Positions 1-8,843 of a stretch of DNA of 64,000 nucleotides are shown one piece after another. Under the pieces are notes generated by a model. The model searched no databases, had not been told where the DNA came from, and worked only from the letters and a program-made list of their open reading frames with translations. This DNA comes from AP-15 sp963772965 (lineage in GTDB: Bacteria > Pseudomonadota > Alphaproteobacteria > ATCC43930 > CGMCC-115725). Position 1 is the stretch's first letter; every line of letters begins with the position of its first letter. The stretch covers positions 310,001-374,000 of the forward strand of contig CAVYZU010000013.1 in NCBI GenBank assembly GCA_963772965.1, given 5' to 3'. Both the position numbers and the translations under genes were made by a program.

Positions 1-500
1 CGATCCTGTCGGCGCTGCCGTCGGCCGGCGTTGGCGCGCTGCTGATGTTGATGCTGTTGCATTACGACCTGTCGGTCATCGCGATCGTCGGCATCATCCT
101 GCTGATCGGCATCGTCAAGAAGAATGCGATCATGATGATCGACTTCGCGCTGCAGGCCGAGCGGCTCGAAGGCAAGAGCCCGCAAGAGGCGATCCATCAG
201 GCCTGCCTGTTGCGCTTCCGGCCGATCATGATGACGACCTTTGCGGCGCTGTTCGGCGCCATGCCGATCGCCTTCGGCCAGGGCGGCGGTGCGGAATTGC
301 GGCAGCCGCTCGGCGTCGCGATCATCGGCGGGCTGTTGGTCTCGCAATGGCTGACGCTCTACACGACCCCGGTCATCTATCTCTATCTCGACCGCTTCGC
401 TCGCTGGATCGGCCGCCCCTACCGTCCATCGCGCGTGGCGGAGGCGCTGACTGGCGAGGGCGGGGCGGTGCTAACACCAGATCGGCAGGGGGCGGAGTGA
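1..500 (+). CDS. RND efflux pump inner-membrane permease, C-terminal end (partial)
   Basis: This is the last ~165 codons of a resistance-nodulation-division permease; the gene begins outside the window and the frame is open from base 3. Visible features are transmembrane helices, the conserved stretch IGIVKKNAIMMIDFA, then RFRPIMMTTFAALFGAMP and a final helix ending TTPVIYLYLDR. These match the MdtB/MdtC (HAE1) branch of proton-driven multidrug exporters, which span the inner membrane and work with a periplasmic adaptor and an outer-membrane channel. A MarR-type regulator follows 5 bases downstream and may control the pump, which is a common arrangement. Substrate cannot be inferred. Confidence 0.9.
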   Translation, partial: ILSALPSAGVGALLMLMLLHYDLSVIAIVGIILLIGIVKKNAIMMIDFALQAERLEGKSPQEAIHQACLLRFRPIMMTTFAALFGAMPIAFGQGGGAELRQPLGVAIIGGLLVSQWLTLYTTPVIYLYLDRFARWIGRPYRPSRVAEALTGEGGAVLTPDRQGAE

Positions 501-505
501 GCGCG

Positions 506-1063
506 ATGTCCCGCAATCATACCGTCGCAAAGCCCGTTGATTCTGATACGTTCCCAGCTGCCGATCGCAGCTTTGGCTTTCTCGTCCATGACGTGTCGCG
601 GCTGATCAAGCGGCGCTTCGAGCGGGCGGCGCGGCATACCGGCCTGCCGATCACCCGCCGGCAAGCTGCGGTATTGCTGTACATCGCGCGCAAGGAGGGG
701 GTGAGCCAGGCCGAGGTTGCCAACTGGCTCGATATCGAGCCGATCGCCCTGGTGCGCATGCTCGACAAGCTCAACGAAGAGGGCCTCGTCGAGCGCCGCG
801 CCCACCCGACCGATCGGAGGGTGCGGACATTGTGGCTTATGCCCGCCGCACGGCCCGTGGTCGAACGCATTCTCGAAATCAATCTGGCGATCCGTGAAGA
901 AGCGTTTGCCGGGCTGAATGCCGGAACGCGCGACGCGATGATCGCGGCACTCGCCGGCATCAAGGACAATTTGATGCTGCAGGAGGAAGCAGCAGCGAAC
1001 GAACGAACCGGCGCCGCGACCGAATTTCCCTCCGAGCCTGTTCCCGATCGCGTCGCCGGCTGA
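506..1063 (+). CDS. MarR family transcriptional regulator
   Basis: A 185-residue winged-helix regulator. The core (about residues 20-150) shows the MarR pattern: RRQAAVLLYIA, then SQAEVANWL and the wing with RRAHPTDRRVRTLWL. I chose the ATG at 506 because GGCGGAG lies 9 bases upstream; a GTG at 497, overlapping the pump stop codon, is an alternative. Proteins of this family are usually dimeric repressors released by small phenolic or lipophilic ligands. The position directly behind the RND gene suggests one transcript and local control of efflux, but no operator could be identified by eye. The ~40-residue tail after the wing is low-complexity. Confidence 0.85.
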   Translation: MSRNHTVAKPVDSDTFPAADRSFGFLVHDVSRLIKRRFERAARHTGLPITRRQAAVLLYIARKEGVSQAEVANWLDIEPIALVRMLDKLNEEGLVERRAHPTDRRVRTLWLMPAARPVVERILEINLAIREEAFAGLNAGTRDAMIAALAGIKDNLMLQEEAAANERTGAATEFPSEPVPDRVAG

Positions 1064-1239
1064 GGGCCGGCTGAGGCGGGTCCGGACCAGCCGCGGAGCT
1101 GACTACGCCCGGCATCTTGGTGCGCCCCGCCGGCGGCCAGCCACGCCGATGCCGCGCTAAAAGCGCTCAGCGCGGCGCTTTACGAGGAATACGGCCCAAG
1201 CCCCGACAAAACCCGTGGTCCTTCCGACGACGCTCTAGG

Positions 1240-1992
1240 CTAGGTCGCGAGATAGCCGCCATCGACCCACAACTCGGCGCCGGTGATATACGACGCCTCG
1301 TCCGACGCCAGAAACAATACGGCGTTGGCGACCTCCTCGGGACGGCCGGCACGGCCCATTGGCACTTGCCGCAGCATCTTGGCGCGAACCTCCGGATCGG
1401 CGGTGCGCCCGGAAGAGCGCATCGGCGGCATCAGCCCGGGATGCACCGAATTCACCCGGATATTGTCGGCGCCATGCTGCACCGCCGCGGCCTTGGTCAA
1501 GGTGCGCACCGCGCCCTTCGAGGCATTATAGGCGACATGCACCCCGTACTGGCCGGTGACGCCGGAAATCGACGAGATGTTGACGATCGAACCGCCGCCT
1601 TGCGCCTTCATCAAGGGTATCGCGAACTTCATACCGAGAAACACGCCGCGCGCGTTGACTGCCATCAACCTGTCCCAGGCCGCGGTGTCGAACAGATCCG
1701 CGACGGCGCTGCCGCTCAACCCGGCATCATTGACGAGGATGTCGAGCCGGCCATAGGCGGCGATGGTCGCATCGACCGCCGCCTTCCACTCCGCCTCGCT
1801 GCTGACATCGAGCCGGTGGAACATGGCCGCACCATTGGCTCGGGTGATGTCGGCGACGACGCCTCCGCCCTCCTCTTCCAGCACATCGCAGACGGCGACT
1901 TTGGCGCCCTCGCCGGCAAAGCTCCGAGCCATGCTGGCGCCCATGCCCGACGCTCCGCCGGTGATCAACGCCACTTTGTTTTCCAGCCTCAT
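1240..1992 (-). CDS. Short-chain dehydrogenase/reductase (SDR)
   Basis: A 250-residue classical SDR of normal length. The cofactor motif TGGASGMG lies at residues 11-18, the catalytic serine is in the SIVNISSISG segment near 140-141, and the YxxxK pair is Y155/K159 (YNASK). D36 in VCDVL favours NAD(H). The usual NNAG motif reads NDAG at 88-91, a mild departure. The C-terminus GAELWVDGGYLAT is typical of 3-alpha/7-alpha-hydroxysteroid and cyclopentanol dehydrogenase-like members. It is alone on the minus strand, convergent with the MarR gene, so the substrate is unknown. Confidence 0.88.
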   Translation of the reverse strand: MRLENKVALITGGASGMGASMARSFAGEGAKVAVCDVLEEEGGGVVADITRANGAAMFHRLDVSSEAEWKAAVDATIAAYGRLDILVNDAGLSGSAVADLFDTAAWDRLMAVNARGVFLGMKFAIPLMKAQGGGSIVNISSISGVTGQYGVHVAYNASKGAVRTLTKAAAVQHGADNIRVNSVHPGLMPPMRSSGRTADPEVRAKMLRQVPMGRAGRPEEVANAVLFLASDEASYITGAELWVDGGYLAT

Positions 1993-2072
1993 TTGACGGT
2001 CCTCCCTTTCTATTTCGGCGGCTCTATCAACATGCCGCTGCCCTAACTGATCGAACCTGAACCGGTCTGACG

Positions 2073-2828
2073 TCAGTCGACGCCGATCGCGCCGCCGAGG
2101 GTTTCGCCGATTGAGCGGCGCAGAACGAGATCGGCGATCGCGTCGAGACCGGTCGCCTCACGGTTGACGATGACAAGAGTGGCGCCATAGCGCTTGGCCA
2201 GTTCGGGGAACGCGGCGGCCGGATAGACGACCAGCGACGAGCCGGCGACGATAAACAAATCGGCCGCGATGGTTTCGGTCTCGGCGCGCCGCATCGCCGC
2301 CGGCGGCATCGCCTGACCAAACGAGATCGTCGCGGTCTTGACGAACCCGCCGCACTCGTCGCAGATCGGCGCCGTCTCGTCGCGCTCGAACACCGCGCGG
2401 ACCGCATCGAGATCGTAATGGCGGGCGCAATCGAGACAATGCGCGTAAGTCGTGTTGCCGTGCAATTCGATGACCCGCTCGGCCGCGATGCCGGAGGCCT
2501 GATGCAGCCCATCGATGTTCTGGGTAATGACGGCGCCCGCTTTGCCGCGGCGAACCAGCTCGGCGACCGCGCGATGACCGCGGTTGGGGGCGGCGCCGCG
2601 AAACATTTCCTCCATCGCAAAACGGCGACGCCAAGTTTCGCGCCGCGCCTCCTCCGAGGCGACAAAATCGGCGAAGTCGATCGGCGCCATACGGGTCCAG
2701 ATGCCGCCCGGGCTGCGGAAATCGGGAATGCCGGATTCGGTGCTGATGCCGGCGCCGGTAAAGACCACGGCGCGGCGCGACTGTTCGATCAAGCGGGCGA
2801 GTTCGGCGATGTCGGGATCATCGGGCAT
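2073..2828 (-). CDS. cobB: NAD-dependent protein deacylase (sirtuin, CobB type)
   Basis: A 251-residue Sir2 protein. It removes acyl groups from lysine using NAD+ and yields nicotinamide and O-acyl-ADP-ribose. Motifs in order: GAGIS (25-29), DFRSPGG, QNID (103-106), catalytic H123 in ELHGN, and a zinc ribbon C131/C134 and C156/C159. I start at the ATG giving MPDDPD. An ATG eight codons upstream (2852) sits right behind GGCGGAAGG and is equally possible. It is divergent from the rRNA methyltransferase, sharing a promoter gap of under 70 bases. The gene symbol rests on family membership only. Confidence 0.88.
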   Translation of the reverse strand: MPDDPDIAELARLIEQSRRAVVFTGAGISTESGIPDFRSPGGIWTRMAPIDFADFVASEEARRETWRRRFAMEEMFRGAAPNRGHRAVAELVRRGKAGAVITQNIDGLHQASGIAAERVIELHGNTTYAHCLDCARHYDLDAVRAVFERDETAPICDECGGFVKTATISFGQAMPPAAMRRAETETIAADLFIVAGSSLVVYPAAAFPELAKRYGATLVIVNREATGLDAIADLVLRRSIGETLGGAIGVD

Positions 2829-2890
2829 GAGGCAATCGTCGCAAATCGGCATCCTTCCGCCAAGTGCCGCGTATTTGACAAGGCGGCTCG

Positions 2891-3789
2891 ATGACCGATC
2901 GGACCGCCTATCTCGCTGCCGAGGGATTTGTCGCCGAGTTGGCGCATGAGCTGGGCGCAGTCGAGCCAGTTCATGAGAGGCTATTGATCGCGCCCGGACC
3001 GCCGCGGCCGGCGGCATGGGCCGTCAATATCTGGCTGATCCGCAGGTCCTGCCGATCGCGTCGATTTCCGATGCAGCAGCGAAATTGCGCGGAATCCAGC
3101 GCAACTGGGCGGTCTATGCCCCGGTATTGCATCGCCGCGCCATGCTGATCCAGGAGCAACTGCCAAAGGTTTCGGCGCGACCATTGGTGTTCGGCACCCC
3201 GCCCCCGACAGCCGCGCTTGGCTCGTGGACGTTGCTCGATGCCGGCACCGTCCTCGCTGCGGCGCATTGCACGAGCCCGTTCCCCAACGGCGAAATCCAT
3301 TTTGTCGAGGACCGCACCGGACCGCCGAGTCGCGCCTATTTGAAACTATGGGAAGCGCTGACGGTAACCGGCCAGCATCCGCACCCGGGCGAGGTGTGCC
3401 TTGATCTCGGCAGCGCGCCCGGCGGTTGGAGCTGGGCATTGGCGCAGATGGGTGCACGCGTCATCAGCGTCGACAAGGCCGCGCTCGCCCCCGAAATCGC
3501 GCGGCTCGGCGGCATCGAGCACCGCCAGGAAAGTGTGTTTGCCGTTGACCCGAAGAGCATCGGGCGAGTCGATTGGCTATTTTCCGATGTCGTGTGCTAC
3601 CCGGCGCGGCTGTTGGCCTTGGTCGAGCGCTGGCTCGCCGCCGGAACCTGCCGGCGCTTTGTCTGCACAGTCAAATTCCAGGGGGCGACCGACCATGACC
3701 TCGCCGCCCGCTTTGCCGCGATCCCCGGCTCCCAACTACGCCACCTCCACCACAACAAGCACGAACTGACCTGGATCAAGCTCGGCTGA
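2891..3789 (+). pseudogene. RlmM-like 23S rRNA 2'-O-methyltransferase, frameshifted near the N-terminus
   Basis: Two frames together rebuild one FtsJ/RlmM-type enzyme. Bases 2891 to ~3033 encode the N-terminal part (MTDRTAYLAAEGFVAELA to AAWAVNIW). From ~3033 the next frame carries the rest (ADPQVLPIASISDAA onward) to the stop at 3789. The SAM motif LDLGSAPGGW and a plausible K-D-K-E catalytic set (AYLKLWEAL, LFSDV, TVKFQG, KHELTW) are intact. One missing base near 3033 explains the break, and there is no homopolymer there. An in-frame ATG at 3016 could give a 257-residue protein lacking the N-terminal domain. The family methylates 23S rRNA; the exact target here is inferred. Confidence 0.75.
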
Positions 3790-3831
3790 GAGGTTCGTCC
3801 GCTGGCGCCGCTTTTCCTGACTGATGCTTGC

Positions 3832-4215
3832 CTACGCCTCGACGATTTGCTCTTCCAGGCTGGCGGCAAACGCCGCGACATCAAATCGCTCCGCTTCGGG
3901 CACGTTAAAGGTGTCGAGCGTGATAGCCAGACAGCGCATAAAAGCCGCGTAGTCGGTTTTTGTGATACCCATTCCCGTATGGGCTAACTTCATGTCGCGC
4001 CCGAGGTAAAAAGTCGGTCCGCCCGCGGCCGCCGCGATAAAATCGACAGCCAGTTGGCGTTCGCGGTTATTGGTATCGGCACTGCGGGGGCTGGTCCAAA
4101 ATCGGCCGAGCAATGCATCCGAACGCAACCGCGGAAGAAGATCGTCAACGACCGCGGCGATTGCGTCGTACCCGCCCAGCCGGGTGTAGAGAGAAGCTGG
4201 CTTATCTTCTAACAT
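3832..4215 (-). CDS. Group I truncated hemoglobin
   Basis: A 127-residue 2-on-2 globin. The family hallmarks are LYTRLGGYDAIAAVVDDL at the N-terminus, the GG..FYLGRDMKLAH segment and a proximal (F8) histidine at H79. Such proteins bind O2, NO or CO through heme and often detoxify NO. It lies 220 bases downstream of a second, clearly different truncated hemoglobin on the same strand, so the two may be cotranscribed. Length is slightly above the ~120-residue norm. No membrane segment or reductase domain is present. Confidence 0.85.
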   Translation of the reverse strand: MLEDKPASLYTRLGGYDAIAAVVDDLLPRLRSDALLGRFWTSPRSADTNNRERQLAVDFIAAAAGGPTFYLGRDMKLAHTGMGITKTDYAAFMRCLAITLDTFNVPEAERFDVAAFAASLEEQIVEA

Positions 4216-4435
4216 TTGTTGCGGTCTCCCTATTGTTGATTGGTCGATTTGCCTTCCGGCCTGTTCACTTTTTCAAAAGTATGAACCTGGCTCAAGTTAA
4301 GAGAATGTTGCGGTCATTCGCTGGTTTGAGCAACGAGCGCCTACAATTTGCTGCGATCCCAGCTCCTACCTGTGGCAGCTCCATCACAACAACAACGCAC
4401 CGCGTGAATCAATCTTCGGCTGACGATCGGTGCAA

Positions 4436-4804
4436 TCAGCGATTGAGCACGTCGTTTCGCACCGATCCGAAAATCGCCATCACTTCCCCCGTCAGAGCGT
4501 CGGTGACCCCTAATTCCTGTAAAGTCGCCTGGAGGTGGTTGCCGACCGAGTTGAAATGAGAATCGTCGAGGCCGCGAGCGGAAAGGTGGGCGTGGGCCTG
4601 CCGCAAGTTCTTGCCGGTGTACTGGTCGGGCCCCCCAAACGCCATCGTCAGAAACATTTCTTGCTGACGACGTTGCCGTTCCATGTCGACCCCGTCAAAA
4701 AACGGACGCAACCACTCGTCCTTCAGAACCTTATTGTAAAAGAGATCGACGGCGGCATCGATGGCTGGCTTACCCCCGAGCCGCTGGTAAAGTGTGGATT
4801 CCAT
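4436..4804 (-). CDS. Group I truncated hemoglobin (second copy)
   Basis: A 122-residue globin starting ESTLYQRLGGKPAIDAAVD, with FGGPDQYTGKNLRQAHAHL around the proximal histidine (H71) and the SARGLDDSHF segment typical of the GlbN-like branch. It is upstream of, and only distantly similar to, the globin at 3832-4215, so this is not a recent duplication. It lacks the extra charged residues of the neighbour. Heme binding follows from family; the ligand is unknown. Confidence 0.87.
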   Translation of the reverse strand: MESTLYQRLGGKPAIDAAVDLFYNKVLKDEWLRPFFDGVDMERQRRQQEMFLTMAFGGPDQYTGKNLRQAHAHLSARGLDDSHFNSVGNHLQATLQELGVTDALTGEVMAIFGSVRNDVLNR

Positions 4805-4915
4805 GGCTGTTCCCTGTCGTTATTCGTTAAGGTTAGCGCGAGACTAAGCGCGCTGTTGGTTAAGATAAACACGAGGCAAAAGCGCGCTGCCACTCGCGAC
4901 AGCGCGGAAACTCGA

Positions 4916-5290
4916 TCAGTCTGGTGTGCGGGTCGATTGCCAGGCGACCATCTGCCATTTGCCGCCTTTATTGGCCCACACATCGGTAAAGCGCACGCCA
5001 AAGCTGTTCGGCCGGCCCTGCGACATGACGCTGATCTTGCACGAGCCGGTCAGCACGACGGTATCGCCGAGATCATGCGCCTTGACATCCGAGGGCACGA
5101 CCGAGGTGTAGACCGTGCCGCCCCCTTCCATGTTGCCGATCAGGCTCTGCTTGGTATCGAGCCGGGCGGTCGAATGGGTGTAGACGAGATCGTCGGAGAT
5201 CAGCGCATTCAATTTCGCGATGTCCTTTTCTGCCATCGCGTCCATGCGCTGCTTGTCGAGATCGATTACGGTTTGCGCGTTGCCTGCCAT
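4916..5290 (-). CDS. NTF2-like / SnoaL-type small protein (DUF4440)
   Basis: A 124-residue single-domain protein with the cone-shaped NTF2 fold pattern: an N-terminal helix (RMDAMAEKDIAKLNALI), then SDDLVYTHSTAR, a beta-rich half, and the closing strands RFTDVWANKGGKWQMVAWQ. The start at 5290 is supported by GGAGGAGA 3-10 bases upstream; an ATG at 5311 would add seven residues that overlap this Shine-Dalgarno. Members serve as small isomerases, ketosteroid-type binders or subunits, so no activity is assigned. A REP-like palindrome separates it from the upstream oxidoreductase gene. Confidence 0.8.
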   Translation of the reverse strand: MAGNAQTVIDLDKQRMDAMAEKDIAKLNALISDDLVYTHSTARLDTKQSLIGNMEGGGTVYTSVVPSDVKAHDLGDTVVLTGSCKISVMSQGRPNSFGVRFTDVWANKGGKWQMVAWQSTRTPD

Positions 5291-5348
5291 TTTCTCTCCT
5301 CCTGCATTCATTGTTGATATCTGCTGAACCGATATTCTTTTCCCTAAG

Positions 5349-5423
5349 TCGTTCCCGCGAAAGCGGGAACCCAGGGCCACAATCCCGTATCTCCCCCTGG
5401 ACCCCCGCTTTTGCGGGGGTGAC
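5349..5423. repeat. REP-like inverted repeat pair
   Basis: Two GC palindromes face each other: GTCGTTCCCGCGAAAGCGGG at 5349-5368 and its near complement CCCGCTTTTGCGGGGGTGAC at 5404-5423, extended by CCAGGG/CCCTGG. Each arm is itself a hairpin (CCCGCGAAAGCGGG and CCCGCTTTTGCGGG). This bipartite layout is typical of REP/BIME intergenic repeats in alphaproteobacteria. It lies between two convergently spaced minus-strand genes and may act as an mRNA-stabilising or terminating hairpin. RAYT remnants, the family linked to REP mobility, occur at 7.6 and 9.6 kb. Confidence 0.7.
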
Positions 5424-5448
5424 GGCGTAGGTTGTTTGCCGGCGCCAC

Positions 5449-6375
5449 TCAGCGCACGATCAGCACGAGTTTGCCTTGTAAGTGGCGGCTCTCGCTGACC
5501 CGGTGCGCCTCGGCGGCGTCGGCGAGCCGATATCGGACGATGTAGGGCGGCCACACCGCGCCCTTGTCGTAAAGCTCGAGCATCCGTTCGAGATGGGCGC
5601 GGTCGCGGGCAACGTTGGGGCGCAAGACCTCGACGTCCTTGCGGCTCGGCTGAAAGCCCGCGGGGGCGGCGGCAATCCAAACCAGCCGGCCACCAGGCTT
5701 CAGCATGTCGTAGGAGCGCACCTGCACCTCGCCGCCGACGGTGTCGAACACGACATCGACATTGCTGACGACCTTGGTGAAATCCTCGGCGTTGTAGTCG
5801 ATCGCGCGGTCGGCGCCGAGGCTCTTGACGTAGTCGTGGTTGCTGGCGCTCGCCGTCGTCAGCACCGTGGCGCCAAGATATTTCGACAATTGGATCGCAA
5901 ACCCGGCAACGCCGCCGGCCCCGCCCTGGATCAGGATGGTCTCGCCCTTGCGCAATCTGGCGGTGTCTTCGATAGCCCACAACGCCGTCAGGCTGGTCAG
6001 GCCGAGTGCCGCGGCCTCTGCATGGCCGAGCCGATCCGGTTTTTTGGCAATGATCGCCGCCTTGATCGCGAGCTTTTCGGCATAGCAGCCCTCGATCCCC
6101 TGGTCGGTGACCCCGAACACCGCATCGCCGATTTTGAAATCGGTGACGCCCGACCCGAGTGCAGCAACCACACCCGAGAAATCGCGGCCGAGAATGTGCG
6201 GGAGTTTGAGCTTGCTATAGCCGCCGCTGCCCTGCCGCACCTTGTAATCGGCAGCGTTGACGCTCGCTGCATGAATGTCGACGACGACCTCGCCGGGTCC
6301 TGCCACCGGGTCGGGCGCGTCGCCCAATTGCAGCATTTCGGGTCCGCCATGCCCCTTCAGCAGCACCGCCTTCAT
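5449..6375 (-). CDS. NADP-dependent alcohol dehydrogenase/quinone oxidoreductase (MDR family)
   Basis: A 308-residue zinc-independent medium-chain reductase. It starts MKAVLLKGHGGPEMLQL with AGGGGGCG upstream, has the GroES-like half with GRDFSGVVAALG, then the Rossmann motif GGAGGVAGFAIQL and a C-terminal HLQGKLVL. No zinc cysteines are visible. Family members reduce quinones or enones with NADPH in the cytosol. It is monocistronic as far as the spacing shows. Substrate unknown. Confidence 0.87.
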   Translation of the reverse strand: MKAVLLKGHGGPEMLQLGDAPDPVAGPGEVVVDIHAASVNAADYKVRQGSGGYSKLKLPHILGRDFSGVVAALGSGVTDFKIGDAVFGVTDQGIEGCYAEKLAIKAAIIAKKPDRLGHAEAAALGLTSLTALWAIEDTARLRKGETILIQGGAGGVAGFAIQLSKYLGATVLTTASASNHDYVKSLGADRAIDYNAEDFTKVVSNVDVVFDTVGGEVQVRSYDMLKPGGRLVWIAAAPAGFQPSRKDVEVLRPNVARDRAHLERMLELYDKGAVWPPYIVRYRLADAAEAHRVSESRHLQGKLVLIVR

Positions 6376-6709
6376 CGCCCCCTCCCCAAAATTCCTCCAC
6401 GTTCCGGGCGATGGTAGCGTGCCGAGACCGCCGCCGCCAGCGCCAGTGGTCAAAAGATGACACTTGGCACCGCCCAGCTACGGCTGCTGTCGACCCTAAC
6501 CATGGTAGACGGCAGCTACCGAACCGTTTGACTGTCTCGGGGGTCCCGAGCCAAGGTGATGGCCAAGGAGAAAGCCAGCGTTCGAACCTCGATGTTCTCG
6601 CGCTCTGTCTAGATGCTCTCCATCCGCGCTCCGCCCGTCACCGCGCTCATCACTCTGTGCAAACCGGTCACGATGGCGGACAATTGGTCGAACAGGCAGG
6701 AGGACGGCC
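6376..6709. other. Intergenic region, divergent promoters expected
   Basis: 334 bases between two divergent genes. No credible open reading frame or repeat is seen; short antisense frames have no family signal. It presumably holds the promoters of the oxidoreductase and the amidohydrolase. Confidence 0.5.
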
Positions 6710-7537
6710 ATGCCAGTCATCGACGTTCAGGTTCATCCCTTTGATCGAAATCATCCCGGCCGGCCGTGGGCCAGTCCCTCGCATGGGCTTGACTCCGCCA
6801 CCGGCGAAGAGATGGTCGCTGCGATGAACAGTGTCGGCGTTGATGGCGCGATCATGGTCTCGTCGTTCAGCGCCTATGAATACGATCCGAGCTACGCGCT
6901 CGAAGTTTACAACACCTATCCGGATAAGTTTCGGGTTGTGACGCCGGTCGATGCGACCGATCCAGCGATTGACGATGTGGTGGCGAAATGGGCGGCGACG
7001 CCGGGTGCACGCGGCATTCGCGTACGAATGCGCGACGGCCTCCCGATGGACGCGGACCATCCCGGTTTGAACCGCGCTTTCGCTGCCGCCGGCAAACATG
7101 GTTTGCCTGTCAATTTGCTTTGCTGGGGCATCCTGGACAAAGGGCTGCCGCACATCCAGCGACACCGCGATACGGTCATCGTTATCGACCATCTCGGCCT
7201 GCTGCAACCTGCCCGCCCGCCGGTCCCCGCCGATGTTTGGGCCGATCTTCCCGAGCTGCTCGCCTTGGCTCAATACGACAACGTAAGGGTGAAGATCAGC
7301 GGCGCCTGCACGATGTCGCACCGACCGTTCCCATACGACGATATCTGGGAGCCGGTACTGCGGGTCATCGATGCGTTCGGGCTGGATCGTTGCATGTGGG
7401 GCACCGACTGGACGCGGACGATCGGCATGCTGACCTATGAGCAGGGTGTGGCGCCGTTCCGCGACGCCAAACGCCTGTCCGAAAACGACAAGGCAGCGCT
7501 GATGGGAGGAACGCTGCAGAAAGTCTACAAGTGGTAG
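6710..7537 (+). CDS. Amidohydrolase family protein (amidohydrolase 2)
   Basis: A 275-residue TIM-barrel protein with AGGAGGA seven bases before the ATG. Landmarks are IDVQVHPFD at the first strand (one histidine instead of the usual HxH), ARGIRVRM, VIDHLGL, NVRVKISGA and the late WGTDWTR with the conserved Asp. Proteins of this group are often metal-dependent hydrolases or decarboxylases acting on lactones and aromatic acids. The variant first metal motif makes the catalytic type uncertain. Its stop codon abuts a transposase remnant on the other strand. Confidence 0.82.
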   Translation: MPVIDVQVHPFDRNHPGRPWASPSHGLDSATGEEMVAAMNSVGVDGAIMVSSFSAYEYDPSYALEVYNTYPDKFRVVTPVDATDPAIDDVVAKWAATPGARGIRVRMRDGLPMDADHPGLNRAFAAAGKHGLPVNLLCWGILDKGLPHIQRHRDTVIVIDHLGLLQPARPPVPADVWADLPELLALAQYDNVRVKISGACTMSHRPFPYDDIWEPVLRVIDAFGLDRCMWGTDWTRTIGMLTYEQGVAPFRDAKRLSENDKAALMGGTLQKVYKW

Positions 7538-7716
7538 TGCGATCGGGCATCAGGCCATAGGCCCAAACGGCGGCACCGGCGCCGCGCTGCCGCGGCGACC
7601 AGACGCCGATAGAGGCGATAATCATCGGCGGCGAAAAACATCGGCTCGCGCCGATTGCCGCGCTGGGTGACATGGTAGGGGCAAGTCCGGCACGACAACG
7701 CGTGCGATCCGGCCAC
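7525..7716 (-). pseudogene. REP-associated tyrosine transposase (RAYT), N-terminal remnant
   Basis: About 60 codons resembling the start of a RAYT/Y1 transposase: PYHVTQRGNRREPMFF then DYRLYRRLVA. The HUH signature appears as HYHL but in a frame shifted by one base relative to the preceding GLMPD, which is read in the neighbouring frame. The reading stops immediately and the tyrosine-bearing half is missing, so the gene is dead. It overlaps the tail of the amidohydrolase gene on the other strand. Confidence 0.7.
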
Positions 7717-7797
7717 CGCCTCGCCTCCAACTCGGCCTCTTTTAAATTGTCGGCTGGAAGCTATTATCTGTAGGCTATCAGCGTAGTTCCAGCATCA

Positions 7798-8228
7798 TCA
7801 CCTAAAGGTCCGCAAGGTTATGCACCAGAGGACTGCCGCGAGGCCACCAAACACCATGAGCCAACGCTCAACTCGTTCTCCAGTTGTCCGCGGTTGAAAA
7901 CGTAGGTTCACCAGATATCTGGCTATTTCGGCGACCCATTCAGGAAGTACATCCTTTTCAGCTTTGTCATTTACCGCGTCAATTTTTTGATCATAGATAC
8001 GTTTACATCTACCGTCATAGTCGCTCTTGCGTTCAACATTGTGTGTTGATGACCACACGAGCGCTGCCACCCAGCCTATAAAAGTCCACCGAACAGGGGG
8101 TTCAAGACAGCTATGGATATTCTTTGTTTATGAACCCTGACCGACGCGACGCATGTCGGCAGTAAATAAACGAACACTGTAAATGATATGGCCAGTGCCA
8201 GCCAAAAAGCGGTCTCATTCGTTTTCAT
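7798..8228 (-). pseudogene. Superinfection immunity-like membrane protein, frameshifted
   Basis: Read from ATG 8228, the first frame gives an N-terminal helix (ETAFWLALAISFTVFVYLLP) and RISIAVLNPLFG, then runs to a stop at 8076. Adding one base near 8090 lets the next frame continue as WTFIGWVAALVWSS, which exactly completes the NxxxGWTxIGWxxALVW signature of the Imm_superinfect family (PF14373). The continuation is a charged linker and a C-terminal helix (WLMVFGGLAAVLW) to 7798. Phage members block DNA entry of related phages; chromosomal members have unknown roles. The surrounding 1.6 kb is visibly AT-richer than its neighbours. Confidence 0.7.
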
Positions 8229-8298
8229 CTTGTTTCTTTCCGCCGTCGGTTGACCTCTATAGTTCGCCCCACGCCATCGGCGCACAGCTGAAAGGCCA

Positions 8299-8820
8299 TT
8301 AAGGGACTACGTTGCGATTCCACAGCTGACACTGGTATGTCCCACCCCAAAGTTGGGCAATGCCGGTTGTCTTGTCTATAGAATATGTTGCATCTTTCGT
8401 TTGTATATCGAAAATACCTGAAACACCTCGGCTTAAATCATGTGCATCTCCACATGGTATAGTGCTAACGCTGTGTTCTCCGAATCCGATTTTATCGCCA
8501 TCCAAGTGCACAAATTGCTGTACGTTCATCAAGCAATTCTGATGTATATCGGGATCACTGCGTAAATCGCTAGAGCTGTAGACACTGTCGTCATTTTCGC
8601 TTTGAAACCGGCTTTTCGGACTGCCTTCTGGATAGAAACTGCCACTATCGTTGTTCTGTATCCAATTGATAAAACTATCGGTCGCATCGACGTTAAGGAT
8701 AATTGGAAAAGATCCATGATCATTGGTGGAATCGCATCGAAGCCTGTATTCTTCGGCAAAACAAGTTGAGGACAAAGCTAGGAAGCCGACGATGACTCGG
8801 AGAGCTAAGCACACCTTCAT
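8299..8820 (-). CDS. Secreted protein of unknown function
   Basis: A 173-residue protein beginning MKVCLALRVIVGFLALSS with a signal peptide and probable cleavage after TCFA. An ATG four codons upstream is also possible. The mature part carries cysteines (RLRCDS, HQNCLM, STIPCGD, YQCQLW) that could form disulfides and is rich in Ser/Asp. I recognise no family. It sits in the AT-rich patch with other small secreted or membrane genes, in keeping with foreign origin. Confidence 0.6.
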   Translation of the reverse strand: MKVCLALRVIVGFLALSSTCFAEEYRLRCDSTNDHGSFPIILNVDATDSFINWIQNNDSGSFYPEGSPKSRFQSENDDSVYSSSDLRSDPDIHQNCLMNVQQFVHLDGDKIGFGEHSVSTIPCGDAHDLSRGVSGIFDIQTKDATYSIDKTTGIAQLWGGTYQCQLWNRNVVP

Positions 8821-8843
8821 AGCAAACCTCATAGCAAAAATAT

